In this document: positions 7,659-16,582 of the stretch, one piece after another
Layout: each line of letters opens with the position of its first letter
Position numbering within the stretch: the first letter of the stretch is position 1
DNA from: Lachnospiraceae bacterium
GTDB taxonomy: Bacteria > Bacillota > Clostridia > Lachnospirales > Lachnospiraceae
NCBI GenBank assembly: GCA_021772075.1
Contig: JAETNQ010000027.1
Coordinates: 1-51,598, forward strand
Length of the DNA: 51,598 bases
Reading direction: 5' to 3'
Made by a program: the position numbers and the translations under genes
The notes under the pieces: generated by a model
Databases searched by the model: none
The model's input: the letters and a program-made list of their open reading frames with translations, nothing else
What the model was told of the DNA's origin: nothing

Positions 7659-8507
7659 ATGTATTATTCTTTTTATGGCTGGTATTTGAAATGCCAGTCT
7701 AATGCACAGACTTTAGCGGTAATACCTGCCGTTCACAATACAAGAAATAAATCCGCTTGTTCTATTCAGGTTATTACGGATAATGATTCATGGACAGTTA
7801 TGTTTCCGGCAGATGCATTTCAACGGACAAAACGGAATATTTATATAGGAGAAAATCGATTCGGTGAAAAAGGGATATATCTGGCAGTAAATACACCGCA
7901 GGTAACTATTCAGGGTAAATTGGACTTTGGACCGCTTATTCCATTAAAATATGATATCATGGGACCGTTTGCGCTGGCACCGTTTATGGAATGCCGTCAC
8001 AGCGTATGGAGTATGCGTCATTCGGTCAGGGGAAATGTGTGTATCAATGGGCAAAAATATTTTTTTCGGGATGCCTGGGGATATTGGGAAGGAGACCGGG
8101 GACGGTCATTCCCTAAAGAATATATATGGACGCAGTGTTGTTTTTCGGGTGGGGCTTTGATGCTGGCAGTGGCGGATATTCGCATGGCAGGGATTCATTT
8201 TACCGGCATTATAGGTGCCGTGTTGTGGCAGGGAAAAGAGTATCGGATAGCTACTTATCTGGGAGCAAGAGCGGTTAAAATTCAAAATAAAATGGTTCGG
8301 GTGACACAGGGCGCGCTGGAATTGGATGTCCGTCTGCTGGAGGAATCGGGGCATCCCCTTAAGGCTCCGTTGAAGGGAGACATGGTAAGGACGATTCACG
8401 AAGGTGCATCCTGCCGGGCTTACTACCGGTTTTGTAAAAGGGGCTGTACTTTGTTTTCCTTTGAAACGGACAGGGCTTCCTTTGAATTTGAATATTTTCC
8501 TGGCTGA
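7659..8507 (+). CDS. tocopherol cyclase-like domain protein
   Basis: The 282-residue protein matches the bacterial tocopherol cyclase-like family. It has an N-terminal YYSFYGWYLKCQS segment, a central MECRHSVWSMRHSV segment, and the signature GYWEGDRGRSFPKEYIWTQC near residues 140-160, followed by a C-terminal beta-rich half. Plant tocopherol cyclase closes the chromanol ring, but Firmicutes do not make tocopherol, so the substrate here is unknown. The fold is probably a lipocalin-like barrel binding a hydrophobic ligand. The gene has its own ribosome site (GGAGAAGG) and stands alone, with a cupin gene downstream. There is no signal peptide. Confidence 0.75.
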   Translation: MYYSFYGWYLKCQSNAQTLAVIPAVHNTRNKSACSIQVITDNDSWTVMFPADAFQRTKRNIYIGENRFGEKGIYLAVNTPQVTIQGKLDFGPLIPLKYDIMGPFALAPFMECRHSVWSMRHSVRGNVCINGQKYFFRDAWGYWEGDRGRSFPKEYIWTQCCFSGGALMLAVADIRMAGIHFTGIIGAVLWQGKEYRIATYLGARAVKIQNKMVRVTQGALELDVRLLEESGHPLKAPLKGDMVRTIHEGASCRAYYRFCKRGCTLFSFETDRASFEFEYFPG

Positions 8508-8613
8508 GGGATATGGCAGTGGCTGGGAATTACAGAATAATCAGAATGCAGGATTGGCACGTTATTTCCTGCAATACATATCATAATGTAGAGAGAATAA
8601 AAGGAGAGTTTTT

Positions 8614-9039
8614 ATGAGTTACAGCCATTGCAATGCTCAAATGGATCATGGGCCAAATCCATATGTTGTTAATATCGGGCAGGCTGCGCTGCAAAACCCT
8701 AATTTCCGTACTGCTGTCTGGACGGGATGCCATTTGCAAATGACGGTTATGTGTATTCCGCCCTGTGGCGAGATTGGTCTTGAAGTCCATGGAGACACGG
8801 ATCAGTTGATCCGGGTAGAGCAGGGAACGGCAGCGGTAAAAATTGGAAAATGCGCAGAAAAGACGGATTATCAACAAAATATGTGTAAAGGCGATGTCGT
8901 TTTTATACCTGCGGGAACATGGCATAATGTTGTCAATACCGGAAGAAATGCCTTAAAGATATCCTCTGTTTATGCACCTCCCAATCATCCGAAAGGAACG
9001 GTGCATTTTACGAAGGCGGATGCAGAAAGGGAAGATTAG
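8614..9039 (+). CDS. cupin-domain protein
   Basis: This is a 141-residue single cupin. Motif 1 is seen as PPCGEIGLEVHGDTDQLIRVEQG, in pieces around residues 50-75, and motif 2 as GDVVFIPAGTWHNVVNTG, around residues 93-112. The His of motif 1 (EVHGDTDQ) and the His of motif 2 (TWHNV) could bind one divalent metal. Such small cupins bind sugars, metabolites or metals, and the substrate cannot be told. A strong AAAAGGAG ribosome site precedes the ATG. The next gene is a metal exporter under a metal riboswitch, but the cupin lies upstream of that control. Confidence 0.78.
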   Translation: MSYSHCNAQMDHGPNPYVVNIGQAALQNPNFRTAVWTGCHLQMTVMCIPPCGEIGLEVHGDTDQLIRVEQGTAAVKIGKCAEKTDYQQNMCKGDVVFIPAGTWHNVVNTGRNALKISSVYAPPNHPKGTVHFTKADAERED

Positions 9040-9140
9040 TTACTGGTGGATAAGTATGTGGTGACGGCAAATCTTTGGCCATTGACAGGCTGGAATTTTC
9101 GTGTTATCCTGAACCTACTCTTTGCACTGCATATAAATCT

Positions 9141-9238
9141 ACAGTACAAACTGAACAGGCCGTGATGAATGTCATGGAGTCGGGTCACATGAGTGACAGT
9201 GGAATCTTTATCCACGGGACAGTAGCTGCTAATACTGT
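9141..9238 (+). promoter_or_regulatory. NiCo (czcD) riboswitch aptamer
   Basis: The leader carries the conserved blocks of the NiCo/czcD motif in order: CTGAACAGGC, GGAGTCGGG, GAGTGACAG and CCACGGGACAG followed by GCTGCT. The outer stem is ACAGTA (9141-9146) with TACTGT (9233-9238). It sits directly in front of a CDF metal exporter, which is the usual setting of this riboswitch. Binding of Ni(II) or Co(II) is taken from knowledge of the family, not tested here. Confidence 0.85.
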
Positions 9239-9255
9239 TTCGTGGGTGTTTTTTA
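9212..9255 (+). terminator. riboswitch expression-platform terminator
   Basis: CCACG (9212-9216) pairs with CGTGG (9241-9245), and ACAGTA (9219-9224) pairs with TACTGT (9233-9238), followed by GTGTTTTTT. The left arm and the TACTGT strand are also needed by the aptamer, so aptamer and terminator exclude each other. This predicts readthrough when metal is bound. Confidence 0.8.
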
Positions 9256-9338
9256 TACTTCTTTTTCAATGCTTTCTTCTAAAACCCCCACATATATTGG
9301 TGTCATAGAGCTATCTTACATTTTGGAGGTAACTTAGT

Positions 9339-10265
9339 ATGGAGGAAAACAGAATAATGAAAAGGGGAAATGATGAGTCGGCCGGTGATTTTCAGAGAGT
9401 CGCAGACAGGGTGAGTACCACGAGCATCATAGGGAACGTGATATTGTCTGTATTTAAGCTTATGGCGGGTATTGCGGCACATTCCAATGCGATGGTCAGC
9501 GACGCGGTTCATTCCGCATCGGATGTATTCAGTACGGTAGTGGTAATAATTGGAATCAGGCTTGCCTCGAAGAAAGCGGATAAAGAACATCCCTATGGGC
9601 ATGAACGTCTGGAATGCGTGGCGGCTATCATACTGGCTATGGTTCTCTTTATGACAGGGATTGGCATTGGGATGGAAGCGTTTAAAAACATCCTGTCCGG
9701 CAGTTATAATGATCTGCCGGTGCCGGGAACATTAGCGCTGGCTGCGGCGGTAGTATCCATTATGGTTAAGGAGGCCATGTTCTGGTATACAAAAATTTAT
9801 GCAATAAGAATTGATTCCAGTGCATTACTGGCAGACGCATGGCACCACCGTTCGGATGCATTTTCTTCCGTAGGGGCTTTGATAGGAATCGCGGGGGCAA
9901 GGTTTGGTTTCCCGGTCATGGACTCCATTGCCAGCCTGGTGATCTTTGTATTTATCATAAAAGCGGCATATGATATTTTCAAGGATGCCGTCGATAAAAT
10001 GGTGGACCGCTCCTGTGACGAGGAAACGGAAAGACAGATTTACGAATGTGTTATGAAGAACAGGGAAGTAAGGGGCATAGATTCCCTTTATACGCGTATT
10101 TTTGGCAATAGAATATATGTGGATATAGAAGTCGAGGTGGACGGGTCTTATACCCTGAAACGGTCTCATGAGATCGCGGAAGAGGTGCATGAGGATATTG
10201 AAAGGAATTTCCAAAAGATTAAACATATCATGGTGCATGTGAATCCGGCACCTACGGATGTGTGA
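9339..10265 (+). CDS. CDF-family divalent metal exporter
   Basis: This is a 308-residue cation diffusion facilitator with six membrane segments and a C-terminal cytoplasmic ferredoxin-like domain (about residues 215-305). The transport site is visible as H58-x3-D62 in SDAVHSASD and H169-x3-D173 in ADAWHHRSD, with D55 and D166 one turn before. The HPYGHERLE loop after the second segment is typical. It should export a divalent metal using the proton gradient. The riboswitch and terminator upstream indicate induction by Ni or Co. A GGAGGT ribosome site supports the start at 9339. Confidence 0.9.
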   Translation: MEENRIMKRGNDESAGDFQRVADRVSTTSIIGNVILSVFKLMAGIAAHSNAMVSDAVHSASDVFSTVVVIIGIRLASKKADKEHPYGHERLECVAAIILAMVLFMTGIGIGMEAFKNILSGSYNDLPVPGTLALAAAVVSIMVKEAMFWYTKIYAIRIDSSALLADAWHHRSDAFSSVGALIGIAGARFGFPVMDSIASLVIFVFIIKAAYDIFKDAVDKMVDRSCDEETERQIYECVMKNREVRGIDSLYTRIFGNRIYVDIEVEVDGSYTLKRSHEIAEEVHEDIERNFQKIKHIMVHVNPAPTDV

Positions 10266-10607
10266 ATGGGGTTCCGTCATACATATCATTGGATTAATTA
10301 TAATTTCAAAAATATAAATGGATCGGTACTTATCACTGGTGCAGTATGGTCGGGGCTGGCAGTGGTCATGGAAAGTAATCTTGCAGGTACATTGATAAAA
10401 AAATCTTTTCATAATTATACTGTATTTCGAAAAGACAACCGGGGGAGGTGGGAAATATGCTCTGTCATTTAGTGATTGCCTTAAGCAAAGGACTCTGTAT
10501 AAAGCCTGGTGGCTGGACGAAATTTGTACAGAGGTAAAAACTATCGTCCGCATTGGGTTTTGTACTTTTTGTTCTGAAAAAATAAAGAATAGAATGGAGA
10601 AAATCCA
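10266..10607. other. decayed DNA between CDF and MFS remnant
   Basis: No intact gene is visible. Several short open frames cross the stretch, some with protein-like composition (for example one ending in FRKDNRGRWEICSVI), but each is only a fragment and none is recognised. Together with the collapsed MFS gene that follows, this looks like remains of deleted genes. Confidence 0.35.
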
Positions 10608-10834
10608 ATGGAAGAAAAATTATTTAGGAAATATATCATTTTATGGTTAAGCCAGAGCATATCAGGACTTGGGAGTTTCATGACAGGGTTTGCGCTTATT
10701 TTGTGGGCGTATGGACAGAGCCGTTCTGCAATGTCCGTTTCGTTGATGTCCTTTTGCAATTATGTACCGGGATATGCGGTTTTATGATGAGCATGGCATC
10801 CTGTTGCAGCCGGGAAATAAAGAAATTAAACTGA
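10608..10834 (+). pseudogene. MFS transporter, internally deleted
   Basis: From ATG 10608 the frame reads like the start of a macrolide-type MFS exporter: LFRKYIILWLSQSISGLGSF, TGFALILWAYGQ and SVSLMSFCNYVPGYAV, ending at a TGA at 10785-10787. This covers only the first one and a half membrane segments of a protein normally near 400 residues. In another frame the next bases encode MASCCSREIKKLN and a stop, which looks like the normal C-terminal end of the same family. So most of the gene has been deleted while both ends remain. Confidence 0.65.
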
Positions 10835-10848
10835 TGGACTAATATGGA

Positions 10849-10873
10849 GGAGCGGGTTATCCTGCTCCTTTGT
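10849..10873 (+). terminator. terminator after the MFS remnant
   Basis: GGAGCGGG (10849-10856) pairs with CCTGCTCC (10861-10868) around TTAT with one G-U wobble, followed by TTTG. This is a plausible rho-independent terminator surviving from the deleted MFS gene. Confidence 0.6.
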
Positions 10874-11053
10874 TGCTTGCGCGTTCAACCTCTCACCTGC
10901 CGCCCGGAGCTTGGCATAAAGCCGGCGGTTGGACGGTTGTATACAGGCTTCGGGAAGAAAGGCGGAACGTTTGCTTCCAGAATGGAGAAACTGGCGGAGG
11001 AAAACTATCCGGGATGGAAACAGGGGATGTTTTTGGCACGGGCAGTTTTCAGG

Positions 11054-11872
11054 CTACCCGTCAATGGGAATTTCAATCTGCACAATATAATCCTCAATCC
11101 GGTCAATGACATTTTCATTAATGCCCATTTCATAGGAAAATCCGTGGAGGTTCAGTTTATGCCTTTTTGCATAATCAAGAATTTCCTGATACCGCTTTGG
11201 AATCCCGTCCCATTCCCCTTTATGGAAAGCCCGCAGATATTTTCCGCTGGGCATGATGTGCAGACCAGCCTGATATGGAAGAAAAGGAATTTCAATAAAA
11301 AGTTTGGAATAATTGTCAAAGCTGCCGTTTAGCAGGCTGTTAACGGAAATCATGGAACCATAAGAGGCTTTATGGAGACGCCCAAGCTGGTATTTTTCAG
11401 TTTCGGCAGTAATCAGTTCCACTTTTTGTTCGAAGGAGGTATTCTGGTCCACATCTACAGTAACCAGACAGTGTTCCTCCTTTTCAACGATGCTGATCTC
11501 GGATAAGTTCATGGTAAGCAGGGTGTCCATATTTTGGCGATGTGTACATAAAGTTGTCCGGACTGCCTGCAGATGGGTGATCTGCATGTCAAGGGCTGTT
11601 ATTTTTTCTTCCAGAAGGTGTTTTAAGTTGTCCGCAGACCGGTTTTTCATGAAATCCTGTATTTCATGAATAGAAACATCCAGCTCCCGTAAAAGAAGGA
11701 TGGTTTCAAGGATAGGACTCTGATAGTAAGTGTAACAGCGGTATCCGTTTTCGGGGTTGATGGAGGCCGGCTTGAACAGCCCGATCTCATTATACCACAT
11801 AAGTGTTTTCTTATTGATGCCGTGCATGGCTGCAAACTGGCCGATTGTGAGAAGCTTATCATTCTTATTCAT
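11054..11872 (-). CDS. MerR-family regulator with GyrI-like effector domain
   Basis: The N-terminal MerR helix-turn-helix (residues about 6-75, LTIGQFAAMHGINKKTLMWY) is followed by a coiled coil (about 80-120). A C-terminal domain of about 150 residues resembles GyrI/BmrR ligand-binding domains, with YGSMISVNSLL and GLHIMPSGKYLRAFHKGEWD. Such regulators bind bulky cationic drugs and activate an efflux gene by untwisting a long-spacer promoter. The start is placed at MNKNDKLL (11872), not at the far upstream codon, because the helix-turn-helix begins at once. It is divergent from a MATE gene and faces a textbook MerR promoter, so it very likely controls that MATE. Confidence 0.88.
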   Translation of the reverse strand: MNKNDKLLTIGQFAAMHGINKKTLMWYNEIGLFKPASINPENGYRCYTYYQSPILETILLLRELDVSIHEIQDFMKNRSADNLKHLLEEKITALDMQITHLQAVRTTLCTHRQNMDTLLTMNLSEISIVEKEEHCLVTVDVDQNTSFEQKVELITAETEKYQLGRLHKASYGSMISVNSLLNGSFDNYSKLFIEIPFLPYQAGLHIMPSGKYLRAFHKGEWDGIPKRYQEILDYAKRHKLNLHGFSYEMGINENVIDRIEDYIVQIEIPIDG

Positions 11873-11901
11873 AGTCGCCTCATAAAAATTTAAATTTCGT
11901 A

Positions 11902-11932
11902 TTGACCAGACAGTTACTGTACGGTCTATAAT
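11902..11932 (+). promoter_or_regulatory. MerR-activated promoter of the MATE gene
   Basis: TTGACC (11902-11907) and TATAAT (11927-11932) are separated by 19 bases. The spacer holds the dyad ACAGT-T-ACTGT, and GACC at its left mirrors GGTC at its right. This is the classic MerR arrangement. It points to the MATE gene at 11977, whose start lies 45 bases downstream. Confidence 0.85.
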
Positions 11933-11976
11933 ACCATACACAGGAAGCAAATACAAGTGGAACGGAGGAAAAATTT

Positions 11977-13332
11977 ATGGAGAAATTAAATGTATACGAA
12001 AAACCTGTAACACTAAAAAATATCCTGAAATTTGCCGTGCCGACAATTGCAATGACAGTGTTTATGTCCTTTTACACAATGGTAGACGGTCTGTTTGTGT
12101 CGAACCTGATCGGGACAAACGCGCTCTCGGCAATCAATCTGACGGCACCGATCATTCAGCTCGTGACGGCCATCTCCACCATGCTTGCCACCGGAGGCAG
12201 CGCGGTCATCATGAAAAAGATGGGGGAGCAGAAGGCTGAGGAAGCCAGGGAGGACTTTACTTTTTTGATTTTGGTGAATGTCATTGTGGGGATTGTCATG
12301 TGTGCGGTAGGGTACTTAGCCATGGATCGTATTTTTGCAGGGATGAATCTCTCCGCAGACGTAGAATGGTATTGTGTGGAATACTTGAGCCGTTATCTGG
12401 TGTTCACGGTGCCGATCCTTCTGATGAACAATTTTACGCTCTATATGATTGCCAGTGAAAAGGCAAACCTTTCCCTGATCTGTTCGGTGACGGGCGGTGT
12501 TTTGAATATGGTGCTTGATTATGTGTTGATTGCCGGATTTAATATGGGGATCGGCGGTGCGGCGATTGCAACGGGGCTTGGATATTCTGTAACAGCAGTG
12601 GTGGGGCTGTTTGTTTTCAGCCGGAAAAAGAGCTTGCTTTATTTCAAAAAGCCTGCATTCCGGTTCAAAGTTCTTGCGAGTGCGGCTGCAAACGGGTGTT
12701 CTGAGATGGCGACTGCGCTTGTTACCGGGATCGTTACAATGATGTTTAACTGGACAATGCTTTATTATGTCGGGGAGGACGGGGTCGCTGCCGTTACCAT
12801 CATCATGTATGTGCTGATGTTTGCAAGCTCTTTGTATACAGGGTATTCTTACGGGGTTGCTCCCATGCTGAGTTTTTATTATGGGGAGCGCAGTTTGAAT
12901 GGAGGGAATATTCAAACGCATGAAAAATTAAAAAAGCTGGTTGCGTTGAGCATGAAGGTGATCGCAGTGATCTCCGTGGTCACGGTTGCGGCTTCGTTTA
13001 TGCTGACAAGGCCGCTGGTATCCGTATTTGCCCGGCCGGATAATCCGGTGTATGATCTGGCAGTAACGGGAAACAGGATATGCACGGCAGCATTGTTCTT
13101 TATCGGATTCAATATTTTTGCCAGTGGGATGTTTACTGCATTATCCAACGGAATAGTTTCGGCTATTTTGGCATTTTCAAGGTCATTTGTGTTTATGCTG
13201 ATCACGATGATCGTGCTTCCGATTATTTTAGGTGTGAATGGAATCTGGCTGGCAACTCCTGCCGCGGAATTGATGGCGCTTGCATTGTCCGTTTTTATGT
13301 TCTTAAAATATAGGAAGAGGTACGGTTACTGA
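11977..13332 (+). CDS. MATE-family multidrug efflux transporter
   Basis: This 451-residue MATE protein has twelve membrane segments in two halves. The first half begins ILKFAVPTIAMTVFMSFYTM with VDGLFVSNLIGTNALSAINL, and the second half repeats the pattern around NGCSEMATALVTGIVTMMFN. It should export cationic compounds with Na+ or H+ antiport. AACGGAGGAAAAA precedes the ATG. It is under the 19-bp-spacer MerR promoter and is followed after ten bases by a CmpB-type membrane protein, so the two are co-transcribed. Confidence 0.9.
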   Translation: MEKLNVYEKPVTLKNILKFAVPTIAMTVFMSFYTMVDGLFVSNLIGTNALSAINLTAPIIQLVTAISTMLATGGSAVIMKKMGEQKAEEAREDFTFLILVNVIVGIVMCAVGYLAMDRIFAGMNLSADVEWYCVEYLSRYLVFTVPILLMNNFTLYMIASEKANLSLICSVTGGVLNMVLDYVLIAGFNMGIGGAAIATGLGYSVTAVVGLFVFSRKKSLLYFKKPAFRFKVLASAAANGCSEMATALVTGIVTMMFNWTMLYYVGEDGVAAVTIIMYVLMFASSLYTGYSYGVAPMLSFYYGERSLNGGNIQTHEKLKKLVALSMKVIAVISVVTVAASFMLTRPLVSVFARPDNPVYDLAVTGNRICTAALFFIGFNIFASGMFTALSNGIVSAILAFSRSFVFMLITMIVLPIILGVNGIWLATPAAELMALALSVFMFLKYRKRYGY

Positions 13333-13342
13333 GGAGGTCGGA

Positions 13343-14632
13343 ATGAAAGATACATTTTATGAACTTGCCATGCTCTTTTTTGCCTATTCTTTTTTGGCAT
13401 GGCTTGCGGAAACGGCAGTTGCAACGGTAAAAGTAAGGAATTTCAGGAACCGCGGTTTCGCATCGGGACCGTTTTGCTTCCTTTATGGGCTTACCGGGGT
13501 GATCTTGACGGTCTTCCTGCAGGAACTGAAAGGCGATGTGCTGTTTCTTTTTCTGGGAAGCATGGCGGTGGCTACTGCCGTGGAGTGGTATGCAGGAAAA
13601 ATACTGGAAAGGATGAAACAGAAAAAGTGGTGGGATTATTCTGATAAAAGATGGAATTTTGACGGATATATCTGTCTGCAATATTCTGTGCTTTGGGGAC
13701 TGCTCGGTTTTTTGGCTGTCCAATATGGAAATGGTATTATTTTAGGAATTTACCGCAGCCTGCCGGGCATTGCGGGAAAGATAGTGATCTGGGGGCTTAC
13801 GGCGGTGGGAGTGGCAGACTTTACGGGTTCTCTCCTGTTTATCCGCCATATGGAGGATAAACTGCCGCGGCTGCTTGGGTGGAACCATAAGCTGCAAAGA
13901 TGGACATTCCGGCTTGCAGCAAAGGTTTCAGGACATATTGAAAAAAGGATAGGAAGATCGTACCCTGCTATCCTGCGTGAGAAGGAAGAAACGGTAAAGG
14001 ATCAGGAACGGTGCGGTTTTGTACAGATGTTCTGGCTGTTCCTGATCGGGGCTTTTGCGGGTGATATTGTGGAGACATTATTCTGCCGGGTTACGTCAGG
14101 TATTTGGATGAGCAGGAGCAGCCTTGTATGGGGGCCGTTCAGTGTGGTATGGGGACTTGCGATCGCGCTTGTGACGGTGCTGCTTTATAAAGACAGGGAT
14201 AAACAGGAACACCATATCTTTTGGGTGGGCGTTTTCCTTGGAGGGGCTTATGAATATATCTGCAGCGTTTTTACGGAGCTTTTGTTTGGAAAAGTATTCT
14301 GGGACTACAGTGCCATGCCTTTTAACCTTGGAGGGAGGATCAATTTGCTTTACTGTTTTTTCTGGGGGATTGCGGCTGTTGTCTGGATCAAAGGGATTTA
14401 TCCAAAAGCGGCACGGCTGATCGATACCATTTTAAAGAAAACAGGATGGGTGTTGACCGGACTACTGGTGGTGTTTATGGCATTTAATATTTTCGTGTCC
14501 GTGCTTGCGCTTGTCCGGTACGATACGCGGGCAGACGGAAAGGCCGCGGTATACAGATGGGAACAGGCCATGGATGAACATTTTGATGATGTAAAAATGG
14601 AAAGGATCTATCCAAACGCAATACGGCAGTAG
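13343..14632 (+). CDS. CmpB-type putative ABC permease, duplicated domain
   Basis: This 429-residue multi-pass membrane protein contains the CmpB (putative ABC permease type IV) domain twice. The first copy is at residues about 5-165 (AYSFLAWLAETAVATVKVR, GFASGPFCFLYGL). The second is at about 225-390 (IGAFAGDIVETLFCRVTSG, SLVWGPFSVVWGLA). Each copy has the same order of a helix with E-x2-F, a GP-F/V loop and a W-containing helix. No ATPase gene is adjacent, so the name ABC permease rests on the family only. GGAGGT gives the ribosome site, and it follows the MATE gene by ten bases. It may assist the exporter, but that is inference. Confidence 0.75.
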   Translation: MKDTFYELAMLFFAYSFLAWLAETAVATVKVRNFRNRGFASGPFCFLYGLTGVILTVFLQELKGDVLFLFLGSMAVATAVEWYAGKILERMKQKKWWDYSDKRWNFDGYICLQYSVLWGLLGFLAVQYGNGIILGIYRSLPGIAGKIVIWGLTAVGVADFTGSLLFIRHMEDKLPRLLGWNHKLQRWTFRLAAKVSGHIEKRIGRSYPAILREKEETVKDQERCGFVQMFWLFLIGAFAGDIVETLFCRVTSGIWMSRSSLVWGPFSVVWGLAIALVTVLLYKDRDKQEHHIFWVGVFLGGAYEYICSVFTELLFGKVFWDYSAMPFNLGGRINLLYCFFWGIAAVVWIKGIYPKAARLIDTILKKTGWVLTGLLVVFMAFNIFVSVLALVRYDTRADGKAAVYRWEQAMDEHFDDVKMERIYPNAIRQ

Positions 14633-14676
14633 ATGAATTCTGGTAAAAGGCATGGAAAGAAAATGGGGTACAGCTT

Positions 14677-16344
14677 ATGAGGAAAATGAAAAAGGTAATG
14701 AATCTGCTTCAGGTAAACTGGCGGACAATGGCGGAGTTTGAAATTTTATATAAAGTATTATCCCCGACTATATTTACCCCTCTTTTTTTGCGGATCTTCA
14801 ATGGGATTATGAAAGTAACGGGATATCAATATCTGACGATAGAAAATGTCTTTTTCTTTTTCCTGAATCCCCTGACTCTTCTGGCGCTTCTTCTGCTGAC
14901 TGTCTGCATGGCCGTTTATTCTATGGTTGACATCGGGGCGGTCATTTTTTTGCTGGATCAGTCTTATCAGGGAAAAAAAGCAGACTTGGTGCAGACGGTA
15001 AGATATGCACTGCATAATGCGGTCAGAGTGTTCCACAGGAAAAATTTACTGGTAGTTTTTGTTGTATTATTTTTGATACCGTTTCTGAACATCGGGGTGG
15101 CGTCAGGATATGTGGGCAGTATTGCAGTCCCGGAATTTATCATGGATTTTATTAAGGGGAACGCGCATTTGCTGATTTTATTTTCTGGCATCCTGATTGG
15201 GTTGGGTGTGTTGCTGTTAAGGTGGATGTATGCGTTTCACTATTTTACGCTGGAAGGATGCGGATTTAAAGAGGCCAGAAGAAGGAGCGCGGCGCTTAGC
15301 GGAAAAAATAAGAGGAAAGATTTCATGGCTTTGGTGGGGGTGCAGCTTGGCCTTTCTGTTTTATTCTTTGTTTGTGCTGTGTTGGGGGTAGGGCTTGCAG
15401 TATTTTTAGGCGGGGTGTTTTCGAGACTGAAACTGGTGGGGATCGTGTCGGCATCAGTGGTATGGGTTTATCTTGCGGTTTCCCTTTTTGTCCTGTCGGC
15501 ATTTGGCACACCGGTAAGCTATGCCTGCATCAGTATTTTATTTTATGGGCATAAGGAGGACAGGCAGGAAAAAATCATACATGGAGAAGCAGATAGATAT
15601 CAGGAAAAGGAAAAAAGGAGGAAAATACGGTATGCGGCAGAAGGGGTAATGTTGCTGGGGGCAGTTATCTGCTGCTGTTTTTATCTGTATGGTATCTATA
15701 ACCATAAGGTAAGCGTACAGATTGAGTATGTCCGTACCATGGAAGTAACGGCGCATCGTGGGGCGTCTGCCCGTTATCCGGAAAATACAATGGCGGCATT
15801 TGAGGGCGCGAAGGAACTTGGGGCAGACTGGATCGAACTGGATGTGCAGCAGAGCCGGGACGGGCAGATTTTTGTGATGCATGATACCAATTTTGCACGT
15901 ACGGCGGGGGTTGACAGGAATACATGGGAAATGGATTATGATGAGATCGGGACTCTGGATGTCGGTAGTTTTTTTGACAGTAGGTTTGCAGGGGAAAGGG
16001 TGCCGCTGCTGTCGGAGGTGATCGCATTTGCCAAAAGGAATGGGATCAAGCTGAATATCGAAATGAAGCCTACAGGACATGAATATGAATTTGAGCAGAA
16101 GGTTGCGGAGATTATCGAAACGGAAAAGTTTGCGGACCAGTGTGTCGTTACGTCCCAGGTATATGACGTGTTGGAAAAAATGAAGTCATGTGACAGCCGT
16201 ATCCGGACAGTGTATGTCATGAGCATTGCTTATGGCGATATAAATGCCCTTACGGCGGCAGACCATTTTAGCATAGAGGCATCGAATATCACGGAAAAGC
16301 TGGTTTCAGAGTATGTGAAATGGTTGTCAAGATACAATACATAA
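14677..16344 (+). pseudogene. membrane glycerophosphodiester phosphodiesterase, C-terminus lost
   Basis: Residues about 1-340 form the membrane domain found in long GDPD proteins. The catalytic domain starts at residue about 347 with TAHRGASARYPENT, then ELDVQQSRDGQIFVMHD (the His, Glu, Asp, His active-site set) and LNIEMKPTG. It would hydrolyse glycerophosphodiesters or lipoteichoic-acid-related substrates outside the cell. The frame ends abruptly in EKLVSEYVKWLSRYNT; family members continue for about 60-70 residues with a VYAWTVN-type strand and the last barrel helices. No continuation is seen in other frames, so the barrel is incomplete and activity is doubtful. A truncated but folded protein cannot be excluded. 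Confidence 0.65.
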
Positions 16345-16582
16345 TCAAAGAGTTCCCGGACTTGGCGGCATTTCATTGGGGAGGGAACAGGGAAGAGGGA
16401 GTCTTGAGAACGTTCTGGTAAGTGTAATATGCTGCGTTCCATGGCAGCCTCCGCTCCGGGATTGGTTACAGCATCGTTGTTTTTATATTATGTTGCGCAG
16501 TTGTGGTTAATAGGTTGATGTGATACACTTATATATGTGGCTGTGAACTCATCATGATTGTTAAAGGGGCAGTGTATAGACT

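Noticed and set aside
10844-11053. Plus-strand frame running into the MerR gene
   Set aside because: A few protein-like residues (ASRMEKLAEENYPGWK) may be another gene remnant, but the frame continues antisense through the MerR gene and has no supported start or family.
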